Shown: positions 1 to 10,634 of the stretch, piece after piece | How positions within the stretch are numbered: position 1 is the first letter of the stretch | Layout: every line of letters starts with the position of its first letter | Assembly: GCF_000471905.2 (NCBI RefSeq) | Contig: NW_006494943.1 | Span: forward strand, 6,232,498-6,296,497 | Source: Amborella trichopoda | Taxonomy: Eukaryota; Streptophyta; Magnoliopsida; Amborellales; Amborellaceae | Direction: 5' to 3' | Length of the DNA: 64,000 bases | Program-made: the position numbers and the translations under genes | Notes under the pieces: model-generated | The model's input: only the letters and a program-made list of their open reading frames with translations | The model's database searches: none | Told to the model about the DNA's origin: nothing

Positions 1-460
1 CCTAGCCCAGTCCCCAGTCCAAAAACATCATTAGAGGGAGGAGAAAATTATTCCACAACCACCAAATTTGTTCTAAAACTGGTATCCTCCACAAACTTTC
101 TATCAACAACTATAGGAAAGGAAACCATCTTCAACTTCTACAGGGTGCCAAAAAAACAAATATTTATATTGTAACAAATTATTTAGACTGTCGATTTCAA
201 TCGAAAAATAAGTGTTCTTAAATCCGCAAGATCTTTACCATTTTTTGAGTTTCAAATTTCATAGTTGGAGCACATACAATGCTCCAACTATATGCCATTG
301 TATATGCCATTTTTTTTTAAGTGTGCTCCGTTTTATTTAAACCTTTTCCCTTAAAAAAAATGGCATATACAATGCTCCCGTAGGAGCACACTTCGCATGC
401 ACTCCCTCGCTCAAAAAACAATTGTTTCCATGTTTTTTTCTCTCTAGAATTTCCTGGGCA
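1..460. repeat. Intergenic DNA with nested fold-back at 261-391
   Basis: No gene seen. A perfect 12-bp hairpin (ATAGTTGGAGCA at 261-272 with its complement at 280-291, 7-base loop) is followed by an inverted pair of ~20 bp (300-320 and 351-370) containing TATATGCC and an A/T run. A further inverted pair, GTGTGCTCC at 321-329 and GGAGCACAC at 383-391, also lies here. The repeated word GGAGCA suggests a small fold-back element remnant. No target duplication was found. Confidence 0.6.
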
Positions 461-605
461 TCAATTTTTCTAGAAAATTCTACTCCCTATAGTCTCTCTC
501 TATAAAATCCCTCTATAATTTTCAGGACGTGAAATTTTTCTAGAAAATTCCACTCCCTCTTCTCTCTACTCTCAATACTCTTTCTCTCTCTATAAAATCC
601 CTCAC
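451..605 (+). promoter_or_regulatory. Duplicated heat-shock promoter block (2 HSEs, 2 TATA boxes)
   Basis: Two tandem copies of a ~70-85 bp block lie just upstream of the sHSP relic. Each copy holds a perfect three-unit heat-shock element of the form TTCnnGAAnnTTC (468-480 and 538-550, both TTCTAGAAAATTC) followed by a CT-rich stretch and TATAAAATCC (501-510 and 591-600). The second TATA lies about 70 bp before the ATG at 668, a normal spacing for a plant heat-shock gene. Known: HSF trimers bind arrays of nGAAn units. Inferred: the block was a working heat-inducible promoter duplicated by a local tandem event, and it may still respond to heat although the gene is broken. Confidence 0.8.
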
Positions 606-667
606 CACCTTTTCTTTCTCCTCAGTTTCAGCGATCGAGTTCTTTCCACAAGAAAACCGGTGGAAAA

Positions 668-1147
668 ATGTCTTTGATTCCAAGCTTTTTTGGGTGAAGG
701 TCCAATGTCCATGGCCCCTTTTCTCCCGACATTTGGGACCCCTTTGATGCCTTCTTCCCTTCTCCTTTCAACACAAACCCCAATTCCTTTTCTTCCCTTA
801 CCAATCCCAGTGATTCTACTTTCTTGAATGTGAGGTTCGATTGGAAAGAGACTGAAAGTGCCCATGTGTTTGAGGCCGATCTCCCTGGACTCAAGAAAGA
901 GGAGGTGAAGGTGGAGTTAAAAGATGGGAAGATTCTGTAGATAAGTGGAGAGCGAAAGAAGGAGATGGATGAGAAGAGCGACAAGGTCGAGAGAAGCCAG
1001 GGCAAGTTTCTGAGAAGGTTCAGGCTCCATGAGAATGCCAAGGTGGACGGGGTGAAGGCGGCCATGGAGAATGGGGTCCTCATTGTGACTATTCCCAAAG
1101 TTGAAGCTGTAAAGCCTGATGTCAAATCCATTGATATTTATGTCTGA
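668..1147 (+). pseudogene. Class I small heat shock protein (HSP20) pseudogene
   Basis: Read from the ATG at 668 the frame runs 159 codons to TGA at 1145-1147, close to the usual 150-160 residues of cytosolic class I sHSPs, ATP-independent chaperones that hold unfolding proteins. It begins MSLIPSFFG and contains the family's FDPF-like segment, the alpha-crystallin entry [51 protein letters not shown] and the C-terminal block [12 protein letters not shown]. Two in-frame stops break it: TGA at codon 10 (695-697, where the family has Gly/Arg) and TAG at codon 91 (938-940, where Q is usual). Three codons for the conserved WHR before VERS are missing, and P is replaced by H in RLPENAK. Intronless like its family. 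The 3' half from the ATG at 965 is open but lacks most of the domain. The preserved frame suggests recent loss; sequencing error at two sites is the alternative. Confidence 0.85.
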
Positions 1148-1478
1148 GTTTCTCAGTTTTCCGGCTATGTTTCTGAATTTTCCGTCTGAGTTTTTGGATT
1201 TTTTTAGCTGAATGAATGCTAGGGATATGCATGTGCATGCATGTAAAGATATTGGTAATCATGGGGTTTTTTACTTGGAATGGATGAGAAGTAAATATAG
1301 TTTTGAATGTGTGAAACTTAATTGAATTTTGAGGAATGCAATGACTCTTCTCTTTTGATTTATTGCTTGCACTTGAATCCACACTCTTTGAAATTTTGCT
1401 TTTTTGAATAATTGTGTTAACACTTCTAATGGCCATTTTCATAGTTTTTGCTTCATTTTTCATGTGAAAGGAATAAAA

Positions 1479-1593
1479 CGCTCACTTCAGCCCGATAAAA
1501 TTGAAACGGTGCAGAAAAGATTAGCATGGCTCCTGTCCTAGGATGACATGCTCAAATCGAGAAATGGTCCAAGAATTTTTTTTTTTTTTTTTT
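1479..1593 (+). ncRNA. U6 spliceosomal snRNA-like sequence, probable pseudogene
   Basis: From about 1488 the sequence follows plant U6 snRNA closely: CCGATAAAATTG, then GATTAGCATGG with the catalytic AGC, GGATGACA, and the 3' box AAATCGAGAAATGGTCCAA ending in an 18-T run that would serve as a Pol III terminator. Differences are at functional sites. The ACAGAGA box reads GCAGAAA, the GCGCAAGG loop reads GTCCTAGG, and the 5' stem-loop is not recognisable. I see no plant upstream sequence element or TATA at the expected -60/-30 positions. It lies 340 bp after the sHSP pseudogene on the same strand. Most likely a retroposed or decayed U6 copy; a functional variant is unlikely. Confidence 0.8.
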
Positions 1594-1990
1594 CTCAGAT
1601 TCAATTTATCATACAAATTTATCTTTTTTGAAGATTAAATTCAAAATTTTTTTTGTCGGATTGAAATTATCATACCTACTGGAATAATTTTGACAAGCTT
1701 ATCTTTTTTGAAGATTAAATTCAAATTGTAAGATATATCGGAGATATTTTTGCTATACTGGAAATTATTATTTTTCTTTCACAGATTCAAATTATCATAC
1801 TTGCTGGATTTTTTTTTATCTTTTCTGAAGATTAGATTCATTATTATTTTTTTCATATTTAAATCATCATACCTACTAGAATAATTTTGACAAGCTTATT
1901 CTTTTTTCAAGATTAAATTCAAATTATGAGATATAATGGAAATTGTTTTGCCCATTTAATATAATTAGATCAAGAAAAATCCTCTTTTGT
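1593..1990 (+). repeat. AT-rich degenerate tandem repeat (~198 bp period)
   Basis: A phrase containing CATACCTACTGGAATAATTT, GACAAGCTTAT and GAAGATTAAATTCAAATT occurs at about 1671-1730 and again at 1868-1935, with partial copies at 1605-1650 and 1785-1830. Copies are separated by T-rich spacers. Confidence 0.6.
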
Positions 1991-4140
1991 CTTTCAAAAA
2001 TCTAAGTTTCTTTTTATCCTTTTGAAATTATATTCAAAATTATATCCTTTTAAAAGTTATATTCAAATTATGATGTTTACTAGAATTTTTCCTTTTGCTC
2101 AACTAATTCTTAAAACAAAAAAATTTCTCTTCCATCTTCCTAAAATCAAATTTATCTTTCTAAAATTCAAAATTATCATATCTGCTGAAATTGTTGTCCA
2201 ATTTCATTCTTAAATTTTTATACTTCCAAGATTTCAATTTTGTTTTTTCTCACATTTATTTTTCCAAATTATGATATGAAATTTTTGCCCAATTTCCATT
2301 CTTTTATATCTAATACATGTCTTTCTTAATTCTATTTTTTTCACCGAGATTTCAGTTTTTGCCTTTCCTCAATTTTACTTTTCCAAAATAATGATATCAG
2401 CCGAAATTATTGTCTCAGTTACCATTCCTAACTGTAATACATGTATTTCTTAATTTTGTTTTTTCAAGATTTCAAGTTTCAAGTTCGGCCATTCTCTATT
2501 TATTTTTTGATGTTTTCAGTTCTTCTCTTTCTTCAAAATAGCTCTAATGTACCACCATCATCATCATAGTTTTTTCTCTAACTATTTGGAATTGGCTACA
2601 CAAATTCAAGTCCGTTTTTCTGTTCCATCAAGGGCCATACTCTAGTGAGGTTCTAAACTCTCGTATATTTTCTTGCCACTTCCAACCATCTATTTTTAGG
2701 CCTACTCTTTTTCTGTTTTTAGCCTTCTACTTGAACTAACTCGGACTTCTTAGCTATTGTCATATTGGGTCTGCTCTACTCTCTCTTATCTTATCGTGTA
2801 TTAGAGCCACACACGATTGTATTCATTTCGAATTCTATCCATTCTTGTCTCGCTACTTATTCAAAATATAACTTGATGTATCTCCAAGAAAAATGCCCTT
2901 ATATTTTTAAAAAATTTTAAAATTGACAAATTCTTCTTTGATCCTTCTAATACTAAAACCCAAATGATGATAAGTACTAGAAGTTTTGCTTAATTTCCTT
3001 TTTAAATCTAACATATGTTAAGTTTCTATTTGTTGTCTTTCGATTAGAGTAACTCTGCTAGATCTTACTAGAAAAATGCCATATTTTTTGGTGAAATGAA
3101 AAAATATTCTTTCATTTTACATTCAAGTTTCAGAAAAGGGTCTCATATTTTTTTGAGATAAAATTATGTCACATATTTCTTGATATTAGAAAAAGCACGC
3201 ATATTTTGATTTTAAAATTAAGTTTCCAATTTTTGTATTCTTTTATTCTTGATGGGATCTCTTTCTTTTTTGTGTGTCTAAATATCCTACATATCATGGT
3301 ATTTAGAAGGAGGCACGGTTTCTACGAGTTAGAAACGAGTCACCTCTTAAAAATCTATTTTTGAGATGGATTTTTTTACTTAATTTTTAAAGATATGTAA
3401 TTTCTAACATGAAGATCATGAATATGAATAAAGAAATAAATTTTGAAAATTAAAGATAGTAATTCTATTAAGAAAACAGTTGGACCGTTAGTTTTAATTG
3501 TTTTTAGATGAACTACCTATTTGCATCCATCTTTAAGATTGATACTTATACCTTAGGACCGCTTATTATAGAAATGCATTCTAGCCTACATGAAACAATT
3601 TTCCTTTAGAAAGTGTCCCTTTAAATCTCATTTCTCATTTTATAAGCTTATGTTACCTTCTTTTTTAGTTAATTTTTTACAAAATTGTAGTGCCTTTTCT
3701 TCCCCGTCCCCCCCCCCCCCCCCCCCCCGGCCCCCCGCAAGTGTCATATTGGTTCAGTATTTGAAGTTTCAAATTCATTTTTGGGTGCGCACAAAAGAAC
3801 AACTATTCATATTTTACCCATATCTTTTAATTTTAAAGGTACCCATAAAAATACACTTGACCAGGAATACTTGAAAGATGGTGAATTGTTAAATTATTGG
3901 CAAGCTAGGAGTATTTCGATAAATTTCCATTGATTTTTTTAAAAAAGCTTAAGCTATTTGCAACTTGAAGTTCTAAATTGGACATACTTGTCTTTTTTTT
4001 TAGTAGCGAATAAGTAGTTTCGGAACTTTGAGTTTCAAATTGAAGATACTTGCGTGCAGTGTTATGAAACACAAAAGTATTTGATCTTGGCCAAGGCAAG
4101 TTTTTCAGATGAGTTCAAATAACTCGCCAAAATTTAATCC
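1991..4140. other. AT-rich non-coding DNA; poly-C tract at about 3711-3736
   Basis: No gene, RNA or bounded element was recognised. Short open frames here are low-complexity AT-rich translations. A long C run with a GG interruption lies around 3711-3736 and may be length-variable or poorly called. Confidence 0.5.
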
Positions 4141-4204
4141 TATTAAAAAAGAAGAAGAAGTTAGAATAGAGATATATAATATAATCCGCCTCCATTCAAC
4201 CTTA

Positions 4205-4285
4205 ATTTGTTGAATGGTGTAGCGGCTGGATTGAGTATGACAGTCACAAGAGATCTTGGGTTTGATTCCTATTTTTTTTACACTT
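4205..4285 (+). repeat. tRNA-derived SINE-like unit (A and B boxes)
   Basis: TGGTGTAGCGG at 4215-4225 resembles a Pol III A box and GGTTTGATTCC at 4259-4269 a B box. They are 44 bases apart, exactly the spacing of tRNA positions 8 and 52. No acceptor-stem pairing is visible and a T run follows at 4272, so this is not a working tRNA. Nearby, at about 4330-4350, 4435-4447 and 4605-4632, words like GGGGATTCGAACCC (the reverse of a T-arm) recur next to TTGTTGTGACGTG, suggesting more tRNA-related SINE pieces on the other strand. Confidence 0.5.
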
Positions 4286-4988
4286 ATATTTTGCTTCATA
4301 TCTTTTAACACTTCGAAGGCAACATTATAATGGGGGGATTGGAACCTTTGTTGTGACGTGCTCTTGTATTTTGCTTTATGCATTTTAACACTTCAAAAAA
4401 AAATAACGATAAAGAGGGCGACATTATTTCAGGGGGATTCGAACCCTTGTTTTTTTTTTTTTTGTTGGGGTAATTCAATGGGGATAATGAACCCTACTTG
4501 ATTTTTAAATCGTTAGTGGTTTTTTAATGCACTAGGTGAGAATGGAAGCTTAGATTTTAGATGGGGCTCAAGTGGTGCTACGACCACGACCCCAACCCCA
4601 TTCTCAAATTCGAACCTTTGTTGTGACGTGCAATGTGCGTGAGCACCATTCAAAAAAACCTCGTGTAACTTTTGACTTGAAATAATTTATGTAAAATTGT
4701 AAACTATAAAACTTTTGGATACACTTTACTCGGTGGAATCTCGCCTTGCCCTTAGGGCGACGCCTAGTTGCTCGCCCGATTTCAAGTGACCTTGGCCGAG
4801 TCTCATAACAGCGATTGCATGTTTTTTGTGTGATTTCTTAGCTCTATTTTTGCCTGACTAGTCTTGCACTTGGCAAGGTTGGCTCAACTAAATAGAGAGC
4901 TACGAAAAAGAACAGGCACTGGTTTGAACATTGGATAGTAAAACGAAATAAAAAATGCTACAAAAAAAAAATGGAACTCGAGTATAAG

Positions 4989-6619
4989 TGTTTGCACTAA
5001 AAAATATCAGCAGAGTACTTGGTTCCCCACCTTGGTTTCTAGTACAAACATGTCGAAGAGTTGGTAGAAAAAGGGTCCCGTCAAATTACATTCAGAACAA
5101 GAATTGGACCACAAGGCCGTATCTCGCTCGAACTGTCAGCAAAGCTGGTTTTCCATGCACCTTAGCTTTGGAGTTAAAAAGAATTTTTTTCTGACAAAGG
5201 AGTTTAATAAAAAAAAAAGAATGGGGATTTTAATGAAGATCTCTTGAAAACAGAGAGACAATAATAATATCAAAAACTGAACTACTTGAAAAAAAAACTT
5301 CAAATCATATTTATGAACTAACTCTGGAAACATTTAAAGATGATAGCAGTAAAGGAGAAGGGAAGGGAATATGAGCTTTAATAGAGGATCTTAGTGAGAG
5401 AGAGTTTAATGAAAGTGATGAGTGTTCATTAATGAAAATGGGCAATGAGACTGTACCGATTCTGATTAAGTGGTTGCACTGTCAATCCCGATCTTTCAGG
5501 TTTGGATGGGGCAAGTGAATGTAAGAGGAAGAGAACCCGAAAGGTCTAATTATCCAGGTCGTCTTCGAGATGAAGTGTAGTCGAATAGGTTAAAAGTTTG
5601 AGTTAGAAGCTTGGGTAGAGGTTCAGATTTGATTCTAGGTTTACTTGAGCAATATGCGAAAATTCCCCCTGTGACTTAGGTTCAATTCAACAAAGTTTAC
5701 GCACTTAATGTGTGAAAATTCCATTTTTAAACCTGAGGTCAAGTGGTCTATTTATAGCCAAATCAGTCTTAAGACAGCCATTGAATCTTTTCTGGGGTCA
5801 ATCCGGAAACGCCACTGGCACTGGCACCGGATTTGACTGAATCAGCATTAATTGCCGCCTCCGTTAATAAGCACTGAATTAATTGCTTTTTTGTCATGTG
5901 GTTTGATCGGGTACAACATTGTAGGCGGTGTGTCAGAGGTTTGGCACCACTGGTAGGAGCGTCATTGCCAATTAGAACTGCTCCTTATACAAAAGTATCA
6001 CGTGTCATGCTCTGGGGCTTTTGATCAAGGTCAGCTGCCACTTGGACTTCCTCCAACGCCATTTTGAATGGTGATGGCTTCTAAAGGTTATCCCAAACGC
6101 ATTGTACTTTCGGCGGCTAACGAGACACTTCCTAGTCCACCAAAAGTCGACACGTATGCTTATATCGTCATCAGAGGGCATGTCAGTACAGGCTGACAAG
6201 TGTTAGTCCATACTGACAAATATCATTACTTGGCTTTTATGTCACTTCTGTAGACCACTGTTGTTTTGAGGCAAACTGGTCTTTTGAAATTCCATGGGGC
6301 GCCTGCACCATTGGTAGTGGTGCCGAGCCCTTCACTCTCCTTTCGAACCGTTTTCTAGATGTTGTGCTCTGGTTGCCTTTTTGTCATCGTTGGGAATTGT
6401 ATTCTTCTTCCTAAGTCACTCTTGGTTTGACAATTTTGATTACTGTTATGACATGTTTCAGATCATAAGTGATTCAGCCATGTTCGAGTGTTTTAAGGCT
6501 CTGTGGGGTCCAGTTTACAGCTGTGTCAAAGTGGGTATGAATGGTTTGAATATTAGGATGGTTTAACCAGGGCATTTTAATTCGTCGTGGTTTCCTCAGC
6601 CGAGATCGGGGTGTCTACA
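4989..6619 (-). mobile_element. Probable solo LTR (1631 bp) with 5-bp TSD ATAAG
   Basis: The block begins TGTTTGCACT and ends GTGTCTACA. ATAAG lies immediately before it (4984-4988) and again immediately after it (6620-6624). Read on the minus strand it starts TGTAGACACCCCGATC, a start common in plant Gypsy LTRs, and carries a good TATA box CTATAAATAG at 5757-5748, about 860 bp into the LTR, where a U3/R boundary is expected. No gag-pol coding is present, as expected for a solo LTR left by LTR-LTR recombination. The TSD plus TG/CA ends could arise by chance, so homology to a full-length element is the needed test. Confidence 0.55.
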
Positions 6620-6791
6620 ATAAGATAGAAAAAATGTGAGATTTTTTTCTTAGGAAGTTTATCAAAAAGAAAAGTATACAAAGATACCATTTACTTTTAA
6701 TACGAGGAAGTCACAATCACTCTTGTCCATCAGATTTCAAATCATGTGGTTGTAAATGTGCCATTGCCTAGACTTAGAGTTAAAAAAAAAA

Positions 6792-7175
6792 GGGTGAGGT
6801 TTGTATAAGGTTGCCTCCTTATATTGTAGCAGTAAGGCAGAACTATAAAATTTATTTAGAGAGATCATTTCATCATCGAAAACCTTATAATAGCTTCAAA
6901 ATCTCTTTTTATCCTTAGTTATAAAATTTAAAATTTAAAATTTGTATAGATTGAGCATATCAAGAAATACTTGAAAATAGACGGTCTAGATAAATTGTTA
7001 CAAGATGCACTATTTTTTGGACTTGAAATTCTTTTTCTTCTTCATATTCATTCATCTCAAGGTCGAGATGATCAGTTGGAGAGTTCTCCTATGCTGGAAC
7101 ACTCTCCACTATGGAATTTTTGAGGTACACCTTACTTCAACAGTACAAGGTTGTAACCTTATATAAACTTTTTCC
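6792..7175 (+). mobile_element. MITE family A, copy 1 (384 bp)
   Basis: Starts GGGTGAGGTTTGTATAAGG and ends CCTTATATAAACTTTTTCC, giving imperfect terminal inverted repeats around the core GTTTRTATAAGG. It is flanked by ten A residues on both sides, compatible with a 9-10 bp target duplication. Inside, a phrase containing CTCAAGGTCGAGATGATCAGTTGGAG recurs in the other copies. No coding capacity. The 9-bp duplications suggest a Mutator-like origin. Confidence 0.65.
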
Positions 7176-7936
7176 AAAAAAAAAATGTCTCAAACTTTGT
7201 GACACATCCCGAGATATTCAATTTGACAAGTAATGGCTTGAATTGTGACCTCTTTGTAATAAAGATAAATAATATCATCGTATATGATTCCTTATCAAAA
7301 TATCCATGAGAGATACTATGTAAGCATTTATCACTATTCCAACTCACCATCATGTGTATTATGATGGGTATTTGAAGTTAAATCAATCTACATAGTTAAA
7401 ATGGTAAATAGTTCATCTCTCATAAGTATTTTACTAAATTTCACTTATTTGTAAATTCTAAACAATAATAAGATTTATGGGTAAATGTCCTAAAAATACG
7501 AAAAATTGAGACACGAGTATCGTAAGAGACCATTTTCCAAATTTTTTAAAAAATTGAACTTTTTATAAATTTCCTTATTTCTGTTTTGCAAAGTTTCCAT
7601 TCTGTTTTCCCCTAAGAATTAAATTCTTTAAGAAGTATTATCCCAAGAACATGAAAGAGATCAAGAAATAAGAGTAAGGCCTCGAAAAAACAAATGAAAG
7701 GAAATTAAATAATAAGACGTGGTTTACTAGGGAAAGTATATTTTTTAAGGAATTAAAATAGTGCAAGGCCCCAATGAACTGTGGAGTACTTCTATTTTCT
7801 CTTGAAAATGAATCCCCATGACTTTTTCGATCGTGTATCTTGAATTAGGAGAATAATCTGCGTACTTAGAAGGAGGCTAATTAAGAAGCATTTGAGCAAT
7901 CATTGATTTTCAGTTCAGTATGACTATAATTTAATC
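7176..7936. other. AT-rich intergenic DNA between two MITEs
   Basis: No gene, RNA or repeat boundary recognised. Confidence 0.5.
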
Positions 7937-8328
7937 GGTGCGGTTTGTATAGAGCTGAGGCTCTAAACAATCAAATTAAAGCCCACCTTCAAATAGTATC
8001 GAGAAAAGCAGTTTCAATACTGGAAATCTTTGATTAGCCTTAAAATATATTTTTATCTTTAATTATAAAAGTTAAAGCATAAAAAATAGTGTAGATCGAG
8101 CAGACCTATGAAAACTTGAATAACTTAAAAATTGACGCTCCAAATATGCATTTTAAGATGCACCATCTCCAAAACTTGAAATCCTTTTTTTTCTTAAGTC
8201 CGTGCATCTTGATGTCGAGAATATCAATTTGAGGATATTTGAGAATCAAAACAACCTCTTCTATTGAGATTTTTGAAGCAGGTTCTAATTTGATTATTTA
8301 GAGCCTAGGCTCTATATAAATTTTTCCC
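7937..8328 (+). mobile_element. MITE family A, copy 2 (392 bp)
   Basis: Begins GGTGCGGTTTGTATAGAGC and ends GCTCTATATAAATTTTTCCC. The left flank TAATTTAATC and right flank TAATTTTTAT share the first six bases, a possible decayed target duplication. The interior follows copy 1, including the GATCGAGCAGACCTATGAAA region and the ATCTTGATGTCGAGA core. Confidence 0.65.
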
Positions 8329-8464
8329 TAATTTTTATTATAAAAAGTATAGTGTTTAGTTTGAAATAAAAAGTCCTTCTTATTTCAATATTTCCATTTT
8401 ACTTTTGGAAAAGAGCCTAGTTAAAATACAAACAGTTAAGAGTTTTAGAAGGAAAAAAATTATA

Positions 8465-8612
8465 TATTGCAGAATTAAGGTGCACTTAAAAAATCCATCG
8501 AAAATTACTTTTTTGACAGTGAAAACTCATCTAATTGACCATCTCAAAGTTGAGATGTATGGATGGATGAAAAAAAAGATTTCAAACCCCAAAAATAGTA
8601 TATCTTGCATCA
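8465..8612 (-). mobile_element. MITE family A, truncated copy
   Basis: The stretch around GACCATCTCAAAGTTGAGATG through ATATCTTGCA matches the inner part of the other copies in reverse orientation. The ends are missing; the right side stops where the DUF4283-like fragment begins. Confidence 0.45.
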
Positions 8613-8639
8613 TATCTTCTTCAATAGCTACGATCTCTA

Positions 8640-9960
8640 CTGGCATATCCTCTTCAATAGCTATAATTGCTATCGGATCATAAGTGGGTCAAACCGGGAC
8701 CTGGATTTCTTTCTCATACCCTTCGCAATTGCTACTCGAAAAAAAAGAGGATACATCCTTTGTTTGAGAATCACTGTCAACAGGCAGGCCAATATCTTTT
8801 GCTTCAAGCTCCACAATGAAATCTTCTTCAAGGCGGTGAGACAGAAGAAACCAAAGTTAACAGATACAAGCCAAGTTGCCTCTTTATCTCTATCTCTTTC
8901 CAAAAAGAGGAGAGAGAAGCATTGTTTGTCAAAAGGAATTAAGGAAGGGATAGCCACGTTGACCGTGCAATCTTCATCAAAGCAATAGAAATCTGCATTG
9001 GGCAGCGCATCCACTGCCATATTCACATTTGTATTACCAATATTTTTAGCCAAGAACAGTGGTCTTGCCAGACCATCCCAAGAGGTGTCTGAGGGTACCG
9101 CAACGTACTCCTGAACAACCGAGAACTTACCAGAAACAATCGTCTCAAGAATCTCCTTCTCAGAATTTGAATTCAAATAAGTAATCTCCTCCTTCCAAAA
9201 TTGTTTAAAAACCCCTGCAATGAATCCAGAAAGCGACCAATAGGAATCCACCTCTTCATGAATTTGGGGGTTACAATTTTTTTGAATTTCAAATTCCCTG
9301 CACCATTGTAATTTTTCGGGTTTGAATTCCGGCCAAAATTACCGAAAGAGACATTACCGAAATGTTTTCCGAGCTCCATCATATCATTTCCAGTATGCTC
9401 AGCCTCCTTTGAGATACCAAGCATATTCTCATTCTCCATCTCGTTCCCCCCCATAGAAGTAAAACTCTCAAACAATTTCGAAGGACGCAGACCATCATTA
9501 TCTGAGATTTTAACTTCAAAAAACTCCTCATTGATACACAATTGAATAGAACTGGGGAGGGATTAACTTGAACAAATTGAAAGGTTGGACTAAAAAAAGA
9601 ATCCCAGTCTATATCCCAGTAGACCCTACATCATCCTGTAATCTTTTTTATAATAGCCAAGTTCCATGTTGATAAAGGAACACCCCAGACTTTAATCCAA
9701 ACATATTCCAAACGTTTAAAAGATGCATGATCCGATGCTTTCTACAAATCCAAAGAAAGAAGACTACTTCAAACTCTGCAAAATCTATTAGATAAAGCCC
9801 TATCCGCTTCCTTCTTCGAGCAAAGCTTAAAAACAATCTTGTTGGAACCAATGATCTTAACATCATGACGATAAGACAAGTTCCAGCCTCTCTGAGCCCA
9901 ATCCGCCATGCCAAAAAGTCCTTTACAGGAGGAAAAAATGAACCGGATACGAAAAACTCC
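8640..9960 (-). pseudogene. Decayed DUF4283/gag-like (LINE ORF1-type) fragment
   Basis: Several minus-strand frames over 1.3 kb show protein-like composition broken by frameshifts and stops. The best piece, about 9710-9630 on the minus strand, reads RLEYVWIKVWGVPLSTWN followed by LAIIKKITG. This matches the W(I/V)xVxGxPLxxW pattern of plant DUF4283 domains, found in LINE ORF1 and related retroelement gag-like proteins. Downstream, 9541-9173 encodes a polar linker (S, N, E, G rich), and 9251-8670 a longer open stretch of unknown domain. The order, an RNA-binding-like domain then a polar linker, fits a gag-like ORF1, but no zinc knuckle or reverse transcriptase was found. Function is inferred from one motif; a decayed host gene with a DUF4283 domain is the alternative. 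Confidence 0.45.
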
Positions 9961-10626
9961 GTTTTGATATCAAGTTATTCCCAATCCCTTCTATCATTCA
10001 CTACCGCATACGAAAAAGGGGCACACTAAACAACCCTATCATTTATGCCGTCATCTATTTTCCCTACCAAAACTTCCCTCCATTCCCTCCTTCCTCACAC
10101 TTAACCCCCTTTAAAACTCCAAAAAACCTAATCTAATCTTCAAAACGAATCGCCAACGAAGTCCTGCAACCCAAGCTTGACATCACAGGCCAGCTCCAAA
10201 GTAGGGTACATTCTTGGAGTCGATTTGCCGGTCAATACTATACCATACCATACATAACCATTCCATCCTATTTCTACTTCTTTGCACACCACTCTCTGCT
10301 TTTCACTCAACTTTCTTCACAAGTAGATCTCACGCCTTTCTCAATCCTTCCCAAATTCCCAAACTCTTTCTCTGTAAATCAGGAGAGAGAGGAGTCTTGC
10401 TTGTAGATTTACGTTTTGAGAGGTGGCTCTGGAAGTGGCTTTACAGCCTGTAATTTTACCCCTAGAGAGAGAAACCCATCGCCAAGATGCAATCCAACCA
10501 AACCCTTGTCCTCCCTCTCTCTGTTTTAGCCACAGCTTCTACTCTGCAACTCTCGGAGTCTCAATCCTAACCTCTGCACTGCAACCCACCCCAAACCCTC
10601 GCTGCCCTTCAAAACCCACAGTTTTA
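9961..10626 (+). other. Possible gene leader disrupted by the hAT insertion
   Basis: This 0.65-kb stretch is less AT-rich, with CT- and CCA-rich text like a plant promoter and 5' untranslated region. ATG at 10487 opens a 27-codon frame (MQSNQTLVLPLSVLATAST) and another frame from 10423 runs 73 codons into the hAT element. Removing the element and one TSD copy joins 10634 to 17266, but every frame I tried meets a stop soon after the junction, so no product can be named. Confidence 0.3.
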
Positions 10627-10634
10627 CTTTTTAG
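10627..10634. repeat. 8-bp hAT target-site duplication, left copy
   Basis: CTTTTTAG here is repeated exactly at 17258-17265. Eight-base duplications are the hallmark of hAT transposition. Confidence 0.85.

Noticed and set aside
602-1131. Minus-strand open frames of 87 and 167 codons
   Set aside because: They are antisense shadows of the sHSP pseudogene, which matches its family on the plus strand.
3590-3874. A proline-rich protein frame
   Set aside because: The proline run is the translation of a C homopolymer; no other protein signal.
4208-4280. A functional tRNA gene
   Set aside because: A and B boxes are present but there is no acceptor-stem pairing or clear anticodon arm.
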